Below, in pieces: positions 8,185 to 18,693 of a stretch of 64,000 nucleotides of DNA (its first letter is position 1; each line of letters starts with the position of its first letter). Source of the stretch: Gemmatimonadota bacterium (lineage in GTDB: Bacteria > Gemmatimonadota > Gemmatimonadetes > Gemmatimonadales > Gemmatimonadaceae); NCBI GenBank assembly GCA_027307165.1, contig DAHUXM010000014.1:1-64000 (forward strand). Direction: 5' to 3'. The position numbers were made by a program, and so were the translations under genes. Under the pieces are notes generated by a model, which worked only from the letters and a program-made list of their open reading frames with translations, made no database searches and had not been told where the DNA came from.

Positions 8185-8706
8185 ATGACTGCAAAGTTCA
8201 TCAGTACCGTGCTCAAGGCTGCAAGCGTGGTGGCCGTACCCCTCGCGATGCTTGCAGCATCGACGCCGGCAGGCGCGCAGCGTCCAGGTCACCGCGACCA
8301 CTCCGAGTGGCACGACAACAACGGACGCTTCGACAACGGGCATCACGGGAAAGCGCATCACAAGGACAAGGAAAAGAACGAGAATTACAAGAACGGGTAC
8401 TACAGAAACGGCCGCCACAACGACGGACGGTACGACAATGACGGGCGCTACGACAACGACGGGCGCTACGACAACGACGGACGTTACGACAACGACGGAC
8501 GATACGGCAATCGCAACGGATACCCGCCGCGCAACGCAACACGGTACCCGTCATCGCCAGTGATTCCGGGTTTCCCGAACCCCATCATACCGAACGGTCG
8601 CACGGGAAAGGCTCTTCCCGGTACAAACCAGCAGTACCAGCCGAACCAGCAGAATCCGCAGAACCGGCAGTACCAGCAGAACGGCGCACACCGTCGCAGG
8701 AATTAA
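8185..8706 (+). CDS. Secreted Asn/Asp/Gly/Tyr-rich repeat protein
   Basis: A protein of 173 residues. The start at 8185 is set by a strong ribosome-binding site (TGGAGGA, 7 bases upstream). A Sec signal peptide is clear (ending STPAGAQ at about residue 31). The mature protein is low complexity: a His/Lys/Asn-rich segment, then five tandem six-residue units of the form D-G-R-Y-D-N, then a Pro/Gln/Asn-rich tail. No enzymatic domain. Repeats of acidic and aromatic residues in an exported protein might bind ions or the cell surface, but there is no direct evidence. Isolated gene ended by a strong terminator. Confidence 0.75.
   Translation: MTAKFISTVLKAASVVAVPLAMLAASTPAGAQRPGHRDHSEWHDNNGRFDNGHHGKAHHKDKEKNENYKNGYYRNGRHNDGRYDNDGRYDNDGRYDNDGRYDNDGRYGNRNGYPPRNATRYPSSPVIPGFPNPIIPNGRTGKALPGTNQQYQPNQQNPQNRQYQQNGAHRRRN
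8422..8511 (+). repeat. In-frame minisatellite, 18-bp unit x5
   Basis: Five 18-bp units of the form GACGGRCGNTACGACAAY, starting at 8422, 8440, 8458, 8476 and 8494. The middle three are nearly identical. The period is a multiple of three, so copy-number change would keep the frame and alter only the number of DGRYDN units. Confidence 0.9.
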
Positions 8707-8736
8707 CACTGCGCTGGCGTGATGCATGAGTGAATG

Positions 8737-8769
8737 AAATGCGGCCCCCGGACACCGGGGGCCGCATTT
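8737..8769. terminator. Bidirectional terminator hairpin
   Basis: A 15-bp perfect inverted repeat (AAATGCGGCCCCCGG / CCGGGGGCCGCATTT) with a 3-nt loop, between the convergent secreted-repeat gene and the di-haem peroxidase gene. Its A/T-rich ends give short U-tracts in both directions. Confidence 0.85.
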
Positions 8770-8782
8770 GACAACAACCTGT

Positions 8783-10171
8783 CTACTGCCCTACCGGCAG
8801 CCCGCTCGGCACCTTCTTCGGCACAAACCTGGTCAGATTCCGCGCTGCAGGATCGGTGAGCGCGCGCATGTAGGCAACGAGGTTGTCCACCAGCTGCGGT
8901 GTGAGCACGACGCCGTTCAATAGAGTGTCGCGCTGCGCGAGTACACCGGCGGTGTTGTCGAGCACGGTGCCCCGGAGATCCGGCTCGAGCTGCGACGGAT
9001 CGTACGTCCTGAGCTTCACGTCGGACTCGCTGTAGTGCGCGATGAATCCTTCCAGTGTCGTTATCGAGCCGTCGTGGCCGTACGGGCCGGTGAGCTCGAC
9101 GTTGCGCAACGGAGTGGTGCGAAAGAGATACTTGTCAGCTGGATTGCCGGTAACGTTCATGCGTCCGAAATCGTCGCGCCCCTGCAGACCCTCACCCTGC
9201 ACTGGTCCGATCTGCGCGACTGCAACGTCGTGGAACTTGTCGTCACTGAACGTCGGGCCGTTGTGACAGATCGAGCACTTGAGCGTGAGGAACGAGCGCG
9301 CACCTTCCAGCTGCTGCGGCGTGAGCGCGTTGTCGTGGCCGGCAAGAAACCGATCCCACGGTGAATTGTTCATCGTGAACTTCGACACGAGAAAGCCGGC
9401 GATCGCATTCGATGCGTACGCGAAGTTCATGTCGTCGAATCGTTTTCCTGGGTACGCCCGCTCGAACATCCTGCGATACTTCGGAATGTTGCCGAGCCGT
9501 CGCATCAGGCCCGACCAGATATCGGTGTAGTCGTTGTCGGCGATCTGCGTCAGCTCGTTGCCGGACTGGCCGCGCATCTCCGCGCGTGCGGTGACCGGGA
9601 ACATCGGCTGCGCCGATATCGCACCGAACTCCAGCACGCGCTGCATCGACGGCGTCAACTGCGACTGCGCCGGTGTAATGAAGTGACCGTGGCCATCGGT
9701 CTCGACACGTCCATCCCAGAACATGTGCCGCAGCTGCGCCAGATCGAAGACGGGCGGTGCGTTGCGCGGGATGAATATGCCGTCGGGATGGGTACGGTTG
9801 GGACCGAGCCCTGTTCCGCCGGCGCCGATCGAGAGGCTGCGCCCGTCGCCTGTCGCGTATGCTGCAACGTGACACGTGGCGCAGCTGACGTCGTGGTTCC
9901 CGCTCAGTATCGGATCGAACATGAGAGCCTGTCCGAGCTCCGCGAGCGCCGGCCGTACATGCGGCGGATCGGCCAGCCGCCCAATCCCGCGCGCGGCGGC
10001 GAGCTGGCGCACGAGCCGCGGCGAAAGCGCAGTGTCGGACGAACTACCGTCATTGCGCTGAGCGGTGGGGGCGACGCGCGCCGGATCGGTCGGTTGCTGG
10101 TCTGTGCAACCGAAGAGTATGAGAATTACTCCCGCGATCGCGACTGCTGTCCTACGCGATCCGCTACGCAT
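8783..10171 (-). CDS. Di-haem cytochrome c peroxidase / MauG-family lipoprotein
   Basis: A protein of 462 residues from ATG at 10171, with AGGGGAAG just upstream. The lipoprotein signal ends ILILFGC. Two c-type haem sites are visible: SCATCHV in the N-terminal half and CSICHNG in the C-terminal half, with the domain order typical of bacterial cytochrome c peroxidase/MauG (ALGQALMFDPILSGNHDVSC, DLAQLRHMFWDGRVET, and GPYGHDGSITTLEGFIAHY near the end). Such enzymes reduce peroxide or oxidise a protein or small-molecule substrate in the periplasm. The substrate is unknown. Monocistronic. Confidence 0.9.
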   Translation of the reverse strand: MRSGSRRTAVAIAGVILILFGCTDQQPTDPARVAPTAQRNDGSSSDTALSPRLVRQLAAARGIGRLADPPHVRPALAELGQALMFDPILSGNHDVSCATCHVAAYATGDGRSLSIGAGGTGLGPNRTHPDGIFIPRNAPPVFDLAQLRHMFWDGRVETDGHGHFITPAQSQLTPSMQRVLEFGAISAQPMFPVTARAEMRGQSGNELTQIADNDYTDIWSGLMRRLGNIPKYRRMFERAYPGKRFDDMNFAYASNAIAGFLVSKFTMNNSPWDRFLAGHDNALTPQQLEGARSFLTLKCSICHNGPTFSDDKFHDVAVAQIGPVQGEGLQGRDDFGRMNVTGNPADKYLFRTTPLRNVELTGPYGHDGSITTLEGFIAHYSESDVKLRTYDPSQLEPDLRGTVLDNTAGVLAQRDTLLNGVVLTPQLVDNLVAYMRALTDPAARNLTRFVPKKVPSGLPVGQ

Positions 10172-10424
10172 CACTTCCCCTTGCTGCCCCTGCAAGCAGG
10201 AGAAATGCGGAAATCAGGGCTGGGATGGTTCGAGACTTCATGTCTGTATCACCAATTGGGTATGAAATGGTGCGACCGACCCGGCACACATCATGAGCCG
10301 CGCAATCATATAATCGGAATTCGGCCGCCAAACCCGCCACGACCTGGTCGCGAGATTCCGGGGACTTGTCCGGACGCCCGGCGAGAGCATACTTTGCCAG
10401 AATCCCACGCATGGGAGACCGACG

Positions 10425-13058
<2,634 letters not shown>

Positions 13059-13093
13059 GGAGAAGACGCGGGGATGACGAGAGGCTGAGCGAC

Positions 13094-13684
13094 TTACGTC
13101 TGGTCGCTGTCCTCATCCATCAACGAATGCTGCAGCAGCAGTCGCGCCTTTCGCCAGTCGCGTTGCACGGTGCGCTCCGACGAGCTGCGGAACTCTGCGA
13201 TCTCCGTGAACGCGAAGCCGCAGAAAAAGTGCAGATCCACCAGCTCGGCGAGCGCCGGATCCAGCAGCGCGAGCTCCTCGATCGCGTCGCCGAGCCTTTC
13301 CAGCTCGTGCGATCGTAGCACGGCGTCGTCCGACGGTTGTTCATCGCCAGCGAGAGTGATCTCCAGCTGACGCCCGCGTTTGAGCGCACGCCGGCGCCGC
13401 GCGTAATCGATGACCAGACCGCGCATCGCGCGGGAGGCGTAGGCGAGGAAGGACGGATGGTCGGCAAACGAGACATCCTTGCGCCCGGAGATGTTGAGAT
13501 ACGCCTCGTGCAGCAGCGTCGTGGCGTCGAGCGTGATGGTCGCGTTGCTGCGTCTCAGATTGTGCTCGGCGAGCCGGTGCAGCTCCTGATACAGCAGCGC
13601 GAACAGCGCATCCGCCGAGCTCTGGTCGGATTCCGCGCGCTGGATCAGTCTGTCGAGGTCCGTCTCCACTCGTGATCGTAGCAT
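13094..13684 (-). CDS. ECF-type RNA polymerase sigma factor
   Basis: A protein of 196 residues from ATG at 13684; the frame upstream is repeat DNA. Region 2 is visible as LLYQELHRLAEHNLRR...LLHEAYLNI...SFLAYASRAMRGLVIDYARRRRA, and region 4 as LDPALAELVDLHFFCGFAFTEIAE...ERTVQRDWRKARLLL. This pattern (LHRLA...L-D-A-T-T-L-L-H-E-A-Y-L) is that of the ECF group associated with protein kinases in Acidobacteria, Planctomycetes and Gemmatimonadota. It is convergent with the kinase gene. No anti-sigma gene is adjacent, so control could be by kinase-dependent phosphorylation. Confidence 0.9.
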   Translation of the reverse strand: MLRSRVETDLDRLIQRAESDQSSADALFALLYQELHRLAEHNLRRSNATITLDATTLLHEAYLNISGRKDVSFADHPSFLAYASRAMRGLVIDYARRRRALKRGRQLEITLAGDEQPSDDAVLRSHELERLGDAIEELALLDPALAELVDLHFFCGFAFTEIAEFRSSSERTVQRDWRKARLLLQHSLMDEDSDQT

Positions 13685-13750
13685 TTTTGCGAGTGCTGCG
13701 CCAGCCTTCAAGGCCCGGGGTTCCGGGTGTGCGGTCGAGACGGAGGCAAC

Positions 13751-13872
13751 CGGCAGCAAATGGATTCCCGCTTTCGCGGGAATGACGGCCTTAATGGATT
13801 CCCGCTTTCGCGGGAATGACGAAAAGCGATGGGTTCCAGCCCCCCACCCGCCACCGCGGGAACGACGAGAAT
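13751..13872. repeat. Cluster of REP-like hairpin repeats
   Basis: Two close copies of AATGGATTCCCGCTTTCG followed by CGGGAATGACG (13759-13787 and 13793-13821), plus a degenerate copy (CACCGCGGGAACGACGAGAA) up to 13872. The first copy extends leftward (CGGCAGCAA) in the same way as the copy at 7281. They fill the gap between the sigma factor and VapC genes. Confidence 0.85.
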
Positions 13873-13881
13873 CGGGCGCGT

Positions 13882-14250
13882 TCAGTCCATACCGGAAGGC
13901 GCGAGCTTCAACTCCGTTGCGACGGCCGCGAGGCGTCTATCGTGAGTCCAGAGCGTTGCGGCGCTCAGTGCCGCGGAGGCCAGCAGATGCGCGTCGACGA
14001 AGCCGATGCCGCGCCCCATCAGCTCGTGCCGTTCGAGAAACATCAGCGCTTCGGCGTCAGTCGCGACAGCTGCAGACGGAAGGTGTCCCAGCAGCTCGAG
14101 CAGCTCCACGCGGTTCTTCAGATTGGCGCACGCAATCTCACCCCTGATGAATGGATGGATGCACACTCGGCTCGCTTCCAACGCATCAATGAGCCGGCTA
14201 TCTCCACTCCGCAGGTGTTGAACCCACACCGACGTATCGGCCAGGATCAC
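13882..14250 (-). CDS. vapC: VapC-like PIN-domain ribonuclease toxin
   Basis: A protein of 122 residues. The PIN-domain acidic residues are visible: Asp in MILADTSVWVQHLR, Glu in FIRGEIACANL, and the D-x-H-L-L motif GIGFVDAHLLASA followed by LWTHDRRLAAVA. VapC toxins cut specific RNAs, often tRNA or rRNA. Its start overlaps the stop of the upstream antitoxin gene by 4 bp. Complete length. Immediately downstream are REP-like repeats. Confidence 0.92.
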   Translation of the reverse strand: MILADTSVWVQHLRSGDSRLIDALEASRVCIHPFIRGEIACANLKNRVELLELLGHLPSAAVATDAEALMFLERHELMGRGIGFVDAHLLASAALSAATLWTHDRRLAAVATELKLAPSGMD

Positions 14251-14444
14251 GCGCTGGCCGACCGGCGTCTCGGTACGGCGCGCAACGTGGGCTCGCTGCC
14301 GCCAAGGCGTGCCAGCCGACGGCCGCTTTCGCGCTCGATGAGGGCCCGCAGTCCTTCGTGGATGACAGCGGTCCGCTCGGTGATCCCGGCCAGGCGCTGG
14401 GCTTCAGCGATGAGGTCGTCGTCCAGGTTCAGGGTCGTGCGCAT
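14247..14444 (-). CDS. vapB: VapB-like antitoxin
   Basis: A protein of 65 residues from ATG at 14444 with a GGAG 9 bases upstream; a longer start at 14474 is less likely. The N-terminus MRTTLNLDDDLIAEAQRLAG is the ribbon-helix-helix-type DNA-binding start of this VapB/DUF2191-like family, and TERTAVIHEGLRALIERE is its second helix. The basic tail probably enters the VapC active site. Coupled to vapC. It likely represses the operon. Confidence 0.9.
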   Translation of the reverse strand: MRTTLNLDDDLIAEAQRLAGITERTAVIHEGLRALIERESGRRLARLGGSEPTLRAVPRRRSASA

Positions 14445-14486
14445 ATCGCGACGCTCCAATGTGATATGCATCAAAGATACATCAAA
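14445..14486 (-). promoter_or_regulatory. Candidate vapBC operator/promoter
   Basis: An AT-rich stretch just upstream of vapB contains TGATATGCATCA (an imperfect palindrome around ATGCAT) followed by GATACATCA, giving TGAT...ATCA half-sites in opposite orientation. This is where VapBC complexes usually bind. The call rests on position and symmetry only. Confidence 0.35.
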
Positions 14487-14728
14487 TGATGCCCGATAGG
14501 GATGGCTCGCTCGACCTCAGTCAGTACGGGTTGTACGCGCAGAATCGATGGGATTATCGATTCGAAACGGCCCGTGGAAAATTTTGCAAAGCAAGTATCG
14601 GATTCGATGTTACGCAACGTGACCCCGAACTGTCGTGTTTCCAGGCGGCCGGGTCCCGCGTAGCTGTTCTGGCGCAACCTGGCGGCACGAGTGCGGCCGC
14701 GCTCGACATTCCAAAATCTGACACGACG

Positions 14729-15256
14729 ATGGCAGCTCCTCCCCCCAAGGACCTTCAGGTCACCGCGCTGCGCACCCGGCTGACGGGCGCGCTTCCCCTG
14801 ATGATGCAGGCGGCGATAGAGCCGTTCGACGACGACTCCATCTGGTGGCAGCCTGCGGCTGGCGTCAATCCTGTCGCGGTGCTGGCGTTGCACTGCGCGG
14901 GGAACCTCAGACACTTCATCGGCCGCCACATCGCCGGTACGGACTACGTTCGCAATCGCCCTGAAGAGTTCGACGCATCGCGCCGGCTCACCAAGCGCGA
15001 GATCCTGGACGAGCTCGAGCGCGCCATCGACGAGGTGCGCGTTGCGATGGATTCGCTCACCACGGAAGACTACGCCGCACCGTCACGCGATCCGGATGGA
15101 CGCCACTGGACAGTGTACGAGGACTTCCTCAACGCGACGGTTCACCTGGCACTGCACGTGGGCCAGGCGGTGCAGCTGGCAAAGCTCAAGGGCTACAAGC
15201 TGAGCGATCGCGTCTGGGGCGAGGCGCACGCTGCATCGGGAGCGTCCCGTGTCTGA
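14729..15256 (+). CDS. DinB-family (DUF1572-like) protein
   Basis: A protein of 175 residues from ATG at 14729; the frame upstream back to 14486 does not resemble the family. It forms a four-helix bundle with metal-binding-type histidines in VAVLALHCAGNLRHFIG and in the C-terminal helix ATVHLALHVGQAVQLAKL. The WW dipeptide in DDDSIWWQPAAGVNPVAV is typical of DinB-like proteins. Members include metal-dependent thiol transferases, but many have unknown roles. The 3' end overlaps the rmuC start by 8 bp, so the two are probably co-transcribed. Confidence 0.8.
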   Translation: MAAPPPKDLQVTALRTRLTGALPLMMQAAIEPFDDDSIWWQPAAGVNPVAVLALHCAGNLRHFIGRHIAGTDYVRNRPEEFDASRRLTKREILDELERAIDEVRVAMDSLTTEDYAAPSRDPDGRHWTVYEDFLNATVHLALHVGQAVQLAKLKGYKLSDRVWGEAHAASGASRV

Positions 15257-16751
15257 CATGTTCACCATCACCACAATCGCTGCCGCAATCGGTCTTCTAC
15301 TCCTCGGCGTCGGACTCGGCTGGCTCGCGGCAGCGGGCAGACAGCGCGCATCGTTCGGCACACTGCAAAGCAGGATCGCGGATCTCTCGGCGCGCTACGA
15401 AATACGGAGCGCAGAAGCCGCGCGGCTTACACTCCGGGTGGAGCAGCTCGGGGCTGCCGATGTGAAACGTGCGGCACTCGCCGCGCAGCTCGACGCCGAA
15501 CGAAAGAGCAACACCGACAAGGTCGCCGTGATGGAGCAGGCGGAGCTGCGGCTGCGCGAAGCATTCCAGTCCATGGGAGCGGAAGCGCTGCGGCAGAACA
15601 GTGAGTCGTTTCTGCAGCTCGCGCGCACATCGTTGACGGAGATGCAGCAGAGCAATTCCTCCGAACTGGAGCTGCGGCAGCAGGCTATCAGCGAATTGGT
15701 GTCGCCGATAAAGGAAACGCTCGAGAAGATGGACGGCACGCTGCAGAAGGTCGAGCTTGCACGCGTCGGATCGTACGAGTCGCTGATCGAGCAGGTTCGG
15801 TCGATGGGCGAAGCGCAGCGCGAGCTTAGCGGCCGCACGAAGCAACTGGGCGATGCGCTTCGTGCACCGGCCGTACGCGGCCGCTGGGGCGAGATCCAGC
15901 TCAAGCGAGTGTGCGAGATGGCAGGCATGCTGGATCATTGCGATTTCGCCGAGCAGACGAGCGTGGATACGGAAGACGGCAGACTGCGTCCCGATCTCAC
16001 CGTGCGACTGCCGGGCGGAAAGGTGATCATCGTCGACGCCAAGGCACCGCTGATGGCGTATCTCGCCGCAACCGAGTGCAATGACGAGATGGAGCGCGAA
16101 CGCTTGATGCGCGACCATTCGCGTCAGGTGCGCGACCACATGGTCAAGCTCGGCCAGAAGGCGTACTGGGGACAGTTCGAATCGACTCCGGAGTTCGTTG
16201 TGATGTTTCTTCCGGGCGAGACGTTCTTCAGTGCCGCACTGCAGTACGATCCTGGATTGATCGAGTATGGTGTCGACCAGCACGTGATTCCGTCCAGCCC
16301 GACCACGCTGATCGCACTGCTGCGGTCGATCGCATACGGCTGGCAGCAGGATCGCGTGGCGAAGAATGCCGAGGAGATCAGCGCGCTTGGCCGCGAGATG
16401 TACGTCCGCATCAGCACATTCTCGAATCACTTCGACACCCTGCGGCGCGGACTGGAGAAATCGGTGGAGGCGTACAACAGCGCAGTCGGCTCCCTGGAAC
16501 GCAAGGTACTGCCGCAGGCGCGAAAGTTCCGCGATCTCGGAGCAGGAACAGCAGCCGAGATAGATACGATCGACAGCATCGATCTCACGTTGCGGAGGCT
16601 GGACGTACCGGACCAACGCACCGAACAGCAGGAAGACCCCGAACAGCGAGAGCATGCGGCGCCGTCGATCCCGACGCATATTTCCGACGCATCGATGCCG
16701 ATCGCGGATCTACGCCCGGCATACATGGAGCATCCACACTACCCGGGCTAG
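15249..16751 (+). CDS. rmuC: DNA recombination protein RmuC homolog
   Basis: A protein of 500 residues. An N-terminal membrane anchor (about residues 3-25) is followed by a long coiled coil (about 35-190) and the RmuC core: GRWGEIQLKRVCEMAGMLDHCDF, LRPDLTVRLPGGKVIIVDAKAPL, FVVMFLPGETFFSAALQYDP, PTTLIALLRSIAYGWQQ. The core has an endonuclease-like fold (D...V-D-A-K). RmuC limits inversions and recombination at short inverted repeats in E. coli, which fits a genome rich in hairpin repeats. Start GTG at 15249; ATG at 15258 is an alternative. Confidence 0.93.
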   Translation: MSDMFTITTIAAAIGLLLLGVGLGWLAAAGRQRASFGTLQSRIADLSARYEIRSAEAARLTLRVEQLGAADVKRAALAAQLDAERKSNTDKVAVMEQAELRLREAFQSMGAEALRQNSESFLQLARTSLTEMQQSNSSELELRQQAISELVSPIKETLEKMDGTLQKVELARVGSYESLIEQVRSMGEAQRELSGRTKQLGDALRAPAVRGRWGEIQLKRVCEMAGMLDHCDFAEQTSVDTEDGRLRPDLTVRLPGGKVIIVDAKAPLMAYLAATECNDEMERERLMRDHSRQVRDHMVKLGQKAYWGQFESTPEFVVMFLPGETFFSAALQYDPGLIEYGVDQHVIPSSPTTLIALLRSIAYGWQQDRVAKNAEEISALGREMYVRISTFSNHFDTLRRGLEKSVEAYNSAVGSLERKVLPQARKFRDLGAGTAAEIDTIDSIDLTLRRLDVPDQRTEQQEDPEQREHAAPSIPTHISDASMPIADLRPAYMEHPHYPG

Positions 16752-16792
16752 CGATGTGACGGGCTAGGATGCTGGGGGTTGTCGACGGGCAA

Positions 16793-16858
16793 GGATGCAG
16801 GGCTTTTTGAAATGACAGGCAAGGATGCATCCTTGCCCCACCATCGCGGACCATCGGT
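16793..16858. repeat. 66-bp direct repeat, copy 1
   Basis: Identical over 66 bp to 17161-17226. Contains the 20-bp perfect palindrome GGCAAGGATGCATCCTTGCC at 16818-16837. Starts with GGATGCAGGG and ends CCATCGGT. Confidence 0.95.
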
Positions 16859-16966
16859 TCGCGAATAGGGGCCGAAAACGAATCCAGTTGCATAACAGCG
16901 TGCCACGTCATCGACGTGTTGGATTGACGACGCTCAACCACCAGCAACAATGCCAGACATAGGTAG

Positions 16967-16986
16967 GGCAGGGATGCATCCCTGCC
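16967..16986. repeat. 20-bp perfect palindrome (variant)
   Basis: GGCAGGGATGCATCCCTGCC, a variant of the palindrome at 16818 and 17186 with a compensating base change on both arms (A/T to G/C), so symmetry is kept. This suggests selection or gene-conversion on the palindrome rather than chance. Confidence 0.9.
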
Positions 16987-16993
16987 TGTCACC

Positions 16994-17137
16994 TAAAATG
17001 TTATCGTGGCCTGAAATGCAATCATGGCCTGAAATGGTATCGTGGCCTGAAATGTTATCGTGGCCTGCAATGCAATCGGGGCCTGAAATGGTATCGGGGC
17101 CTGAAATGCAACCACGGCCTGCAATGCAATCCTGGCC
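16994..17137. repeat. Tandem array, 18-bp unit x8
   Basis: Eight 18-bp units with consensus TGAAATGNWATCGTGGCC. Units start at 16994, 17012, 17030, 17048, 17066, 17084, 17102 and 17120. Variation is concentrated at unit positions 3, 8-9 and 13-14. The period keeps the frame, so each strand reads a six-residue peptide repeat (plus strand S-W-P-E-M-x; minus strand F-Q-A-x-I-x). No protein of this type is known to me and there is no good ribosome-binding site, so I treat it as non-coding. Confidence 0.9.
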
Positions 17138-17160
17138 CTGGGTATTATCCTAGCACCCTG

Positions 17161-17226
17161 GGATGCAGGGCTTTTTGAAATGACAGGCAAGGATGCATCC
17201 TTGCCCCACCATCGCGGACCATCGGT
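17161..17226. repeat. 66-bp direct repeat, copy 2
   Basis: Second identical copy of the 66-bp element, with the palindrome at 17186-17205. Together with copy 1 it brackets the 18-bp tandem array. The element ends just before the N-terminal region of the permease gene. Confidence 0.95.
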
Positions 17227-17297
17227 CTGCGATGGGTGGTTGCCTGTCACCCAAATCACCCCCGTTTTTCATCCACCTACAGCCGACACCTGCCACG

Positions 17298-18671
17298 ATG
17301 GATGCTACACGTACATCCTCGGCCATGAATCCCCGCTTCCCCGGGAATAATGGCCCTGCAAATACCGAGCACGGGCTCGAGCGTGCGATTGGCGTGCGCG
17401 CGCTTGCGGCTACGGCGTTCAACGTTACGGTTGGCGGCGGAATATTCGTGCTTCCGGCGGTTGTTGCAGCCGCGATCGGGCCGTCGGCGCCGGTTGCGTA
17501 CGTCGTCGTTGCGGCGGCGATGGGGCTCATCGTACTCTGCTTCGCGCAGGCCGGAAGCAGAGTTTCGCTCACGGGCGGTCCCTATGCGTACGTCGAGATC
17601 GCGCTCGGCAAGTATGTCGGCTTTCTCGTCGGAACGTTGCTGTGGCTTGTGGGAACGACGGCGACAGCGGCGGTGGGAAGTGCGTTCATCGGATCGATCG
17701 CCGTATTCTGGGCACCGCTTGCGCAACCCGTGCCGCGCGCGCTGATACTGGCGCTGGTGTTTCTGTTGTTCGGTGCGCTGAACATCCGCGGAACGAGACA
17801 GAGCACGCGGTTTCTGGAGCTGGTGACGATCGTGAAATTGCTGCCGCTCATCGTGTTCGTCGTGATTGGCGCAGCACTCGCGCACGGCGGCGCGCCGGAT
17901 GTGTTTGGCAATCTCGCACCGGCGAAACTTGGCCGATCCGTGATCGTGCTGATCTTCGCGTTCGCCGGAATCGAATTCGCGCTGGTGCCCAGTGGCGAGG
18001 TCAAGGATCCTGCGCGGACAGTACCGCGAGCGTTGTTCATGGCGATGACCGCGATAACGATTCTGTACGTGTCGATACAGTATGTCGCGCAGATGATACT
18101 CGGTCCGCAACTCGCGCTGGAGCAGGCGGCTCCGCTGACTTCGGCCGCGCGCGCCGTGGCGGGAGCGGGCGGCGCGATATTCATCGGCGTGTGCGCGAGC
18201 ATCTCGATGTTCGGCTACGTGAGCGGAATGATGCTTACGGCGCCGCGCGCGCTGTACGCGTTCGGGCGCGACGGAATTCTTCCGCCCATCTTTGCGCGCG
18301 TGCACCGGAAGTACGATACGCCGGCAGTCGCGATTGCAGCGCAGTGCGCGATGACTTTCGTCGTTGCCGTGACCGGTGGATTCGCCGAGCTTGCGATTCT
18401 GAGCAACATCGCCGTGCTGGTGCTGTATCTCTTCTGCTGCATCTCCGCATGGGAGCTGCGGAGAAGAAACGTTCAGGCGGGAGGAACGCCGTTCAGGATT
18501 CCGGGCGGAGCCGTGGTGCCGTTTCTCGCGGTTGCGGTGATCGTGTGGATCCTGAGCAATGCGACGGTCAGGGAGTTCTCCGTGATCGGCGGAGTTCTGG
18601 TGGTGGCGTCGGGATTGTTCCTGGTCGCACGTACGAGAACCGGATCTCGCGTAGCGCCAGCAAATTCCTGA
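17298..18671 (+). CDS. APC-family amino acid permease
   Basis: A protein of 457 residues with about 12 transmembrane helices. The first helix carries the family signature VGGGIFVLPAVVAAAIGPSAP (TM1 unwound G-G-G-I). Other APC hallmarks are FAQAGSRVSLTGGPYAYVE (TM2-3 loop), FAFAGIEFALVPSGEVKDPARTVPRA (TM6) and YVSGMMLTAPRALYAFGRDGILP (TM8). It imports amino acids or related organic cations; the substrate cannot be told. The start at 17298 is uncertain because the first codons run over a hairpin repeat. A paralog lies at 21400. Confidence 0.9.
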   Translation: MDATRTSSAMNPRFPGNNGPANTEHGLERAIGVRALAATAFNVTVGGGIFVLPAVVAAAIGPSAPVAYVVVAAAMGLIVLCFAQAGSRVSLTGGPYAYVEIALGKYVGFLVGTLLWLVGTTATAAVGSAFIGSIAVFWAPLAQPVPRALILALVFLLFGALNIRGTRQSTRFLELVTIVKLLPLIVFVVIGAALAHGGAPDVFGNLAPAKLGRSVIVLIFAFAGIEFALVPSGEVKDPARTVPRALFMAMTAITILYVSIQYVAQMILGPQLALEQAAPLTSAARAVAGAGGAIFIGVCASISMFGYVSGMMLTAPRALYAFGRDGILPPIFARVHRKYDTPAVAIAAQCAMTFVVAVTGGFAELAILSNIAVLVLYLFCCISAWELRRRNVQAGGTPFRIPGGAVVPFLAVAVIVWILSNATVREFSVIGGVLVVASGLFLVARTRTGSRVAPANS

Positions 18672-18693
18672 GAGCGTCGGCGCACCATTAGAT

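Noticed and set aside
15297-16679. 460-residue minus-strand frame opposite rmuC
   Set aside because: Mirror of RmuC coding; composition rich in His/Arg/Leu with no domain.
16994-17137. The 18-bp tandem array as a CRISPR array
   Set aside because: Units are head-to-tail without unique spacers, the unit is too short, and there are no cas genes.
16950-17153. Plus-strand frame encoding an S-W-P-E-M-x repeat peptide as a real gene
   Set aside because: The open frame follows from the 18-bp period; both strands are open, there is no ribosome-binding site, and it begins inside a palindrome.
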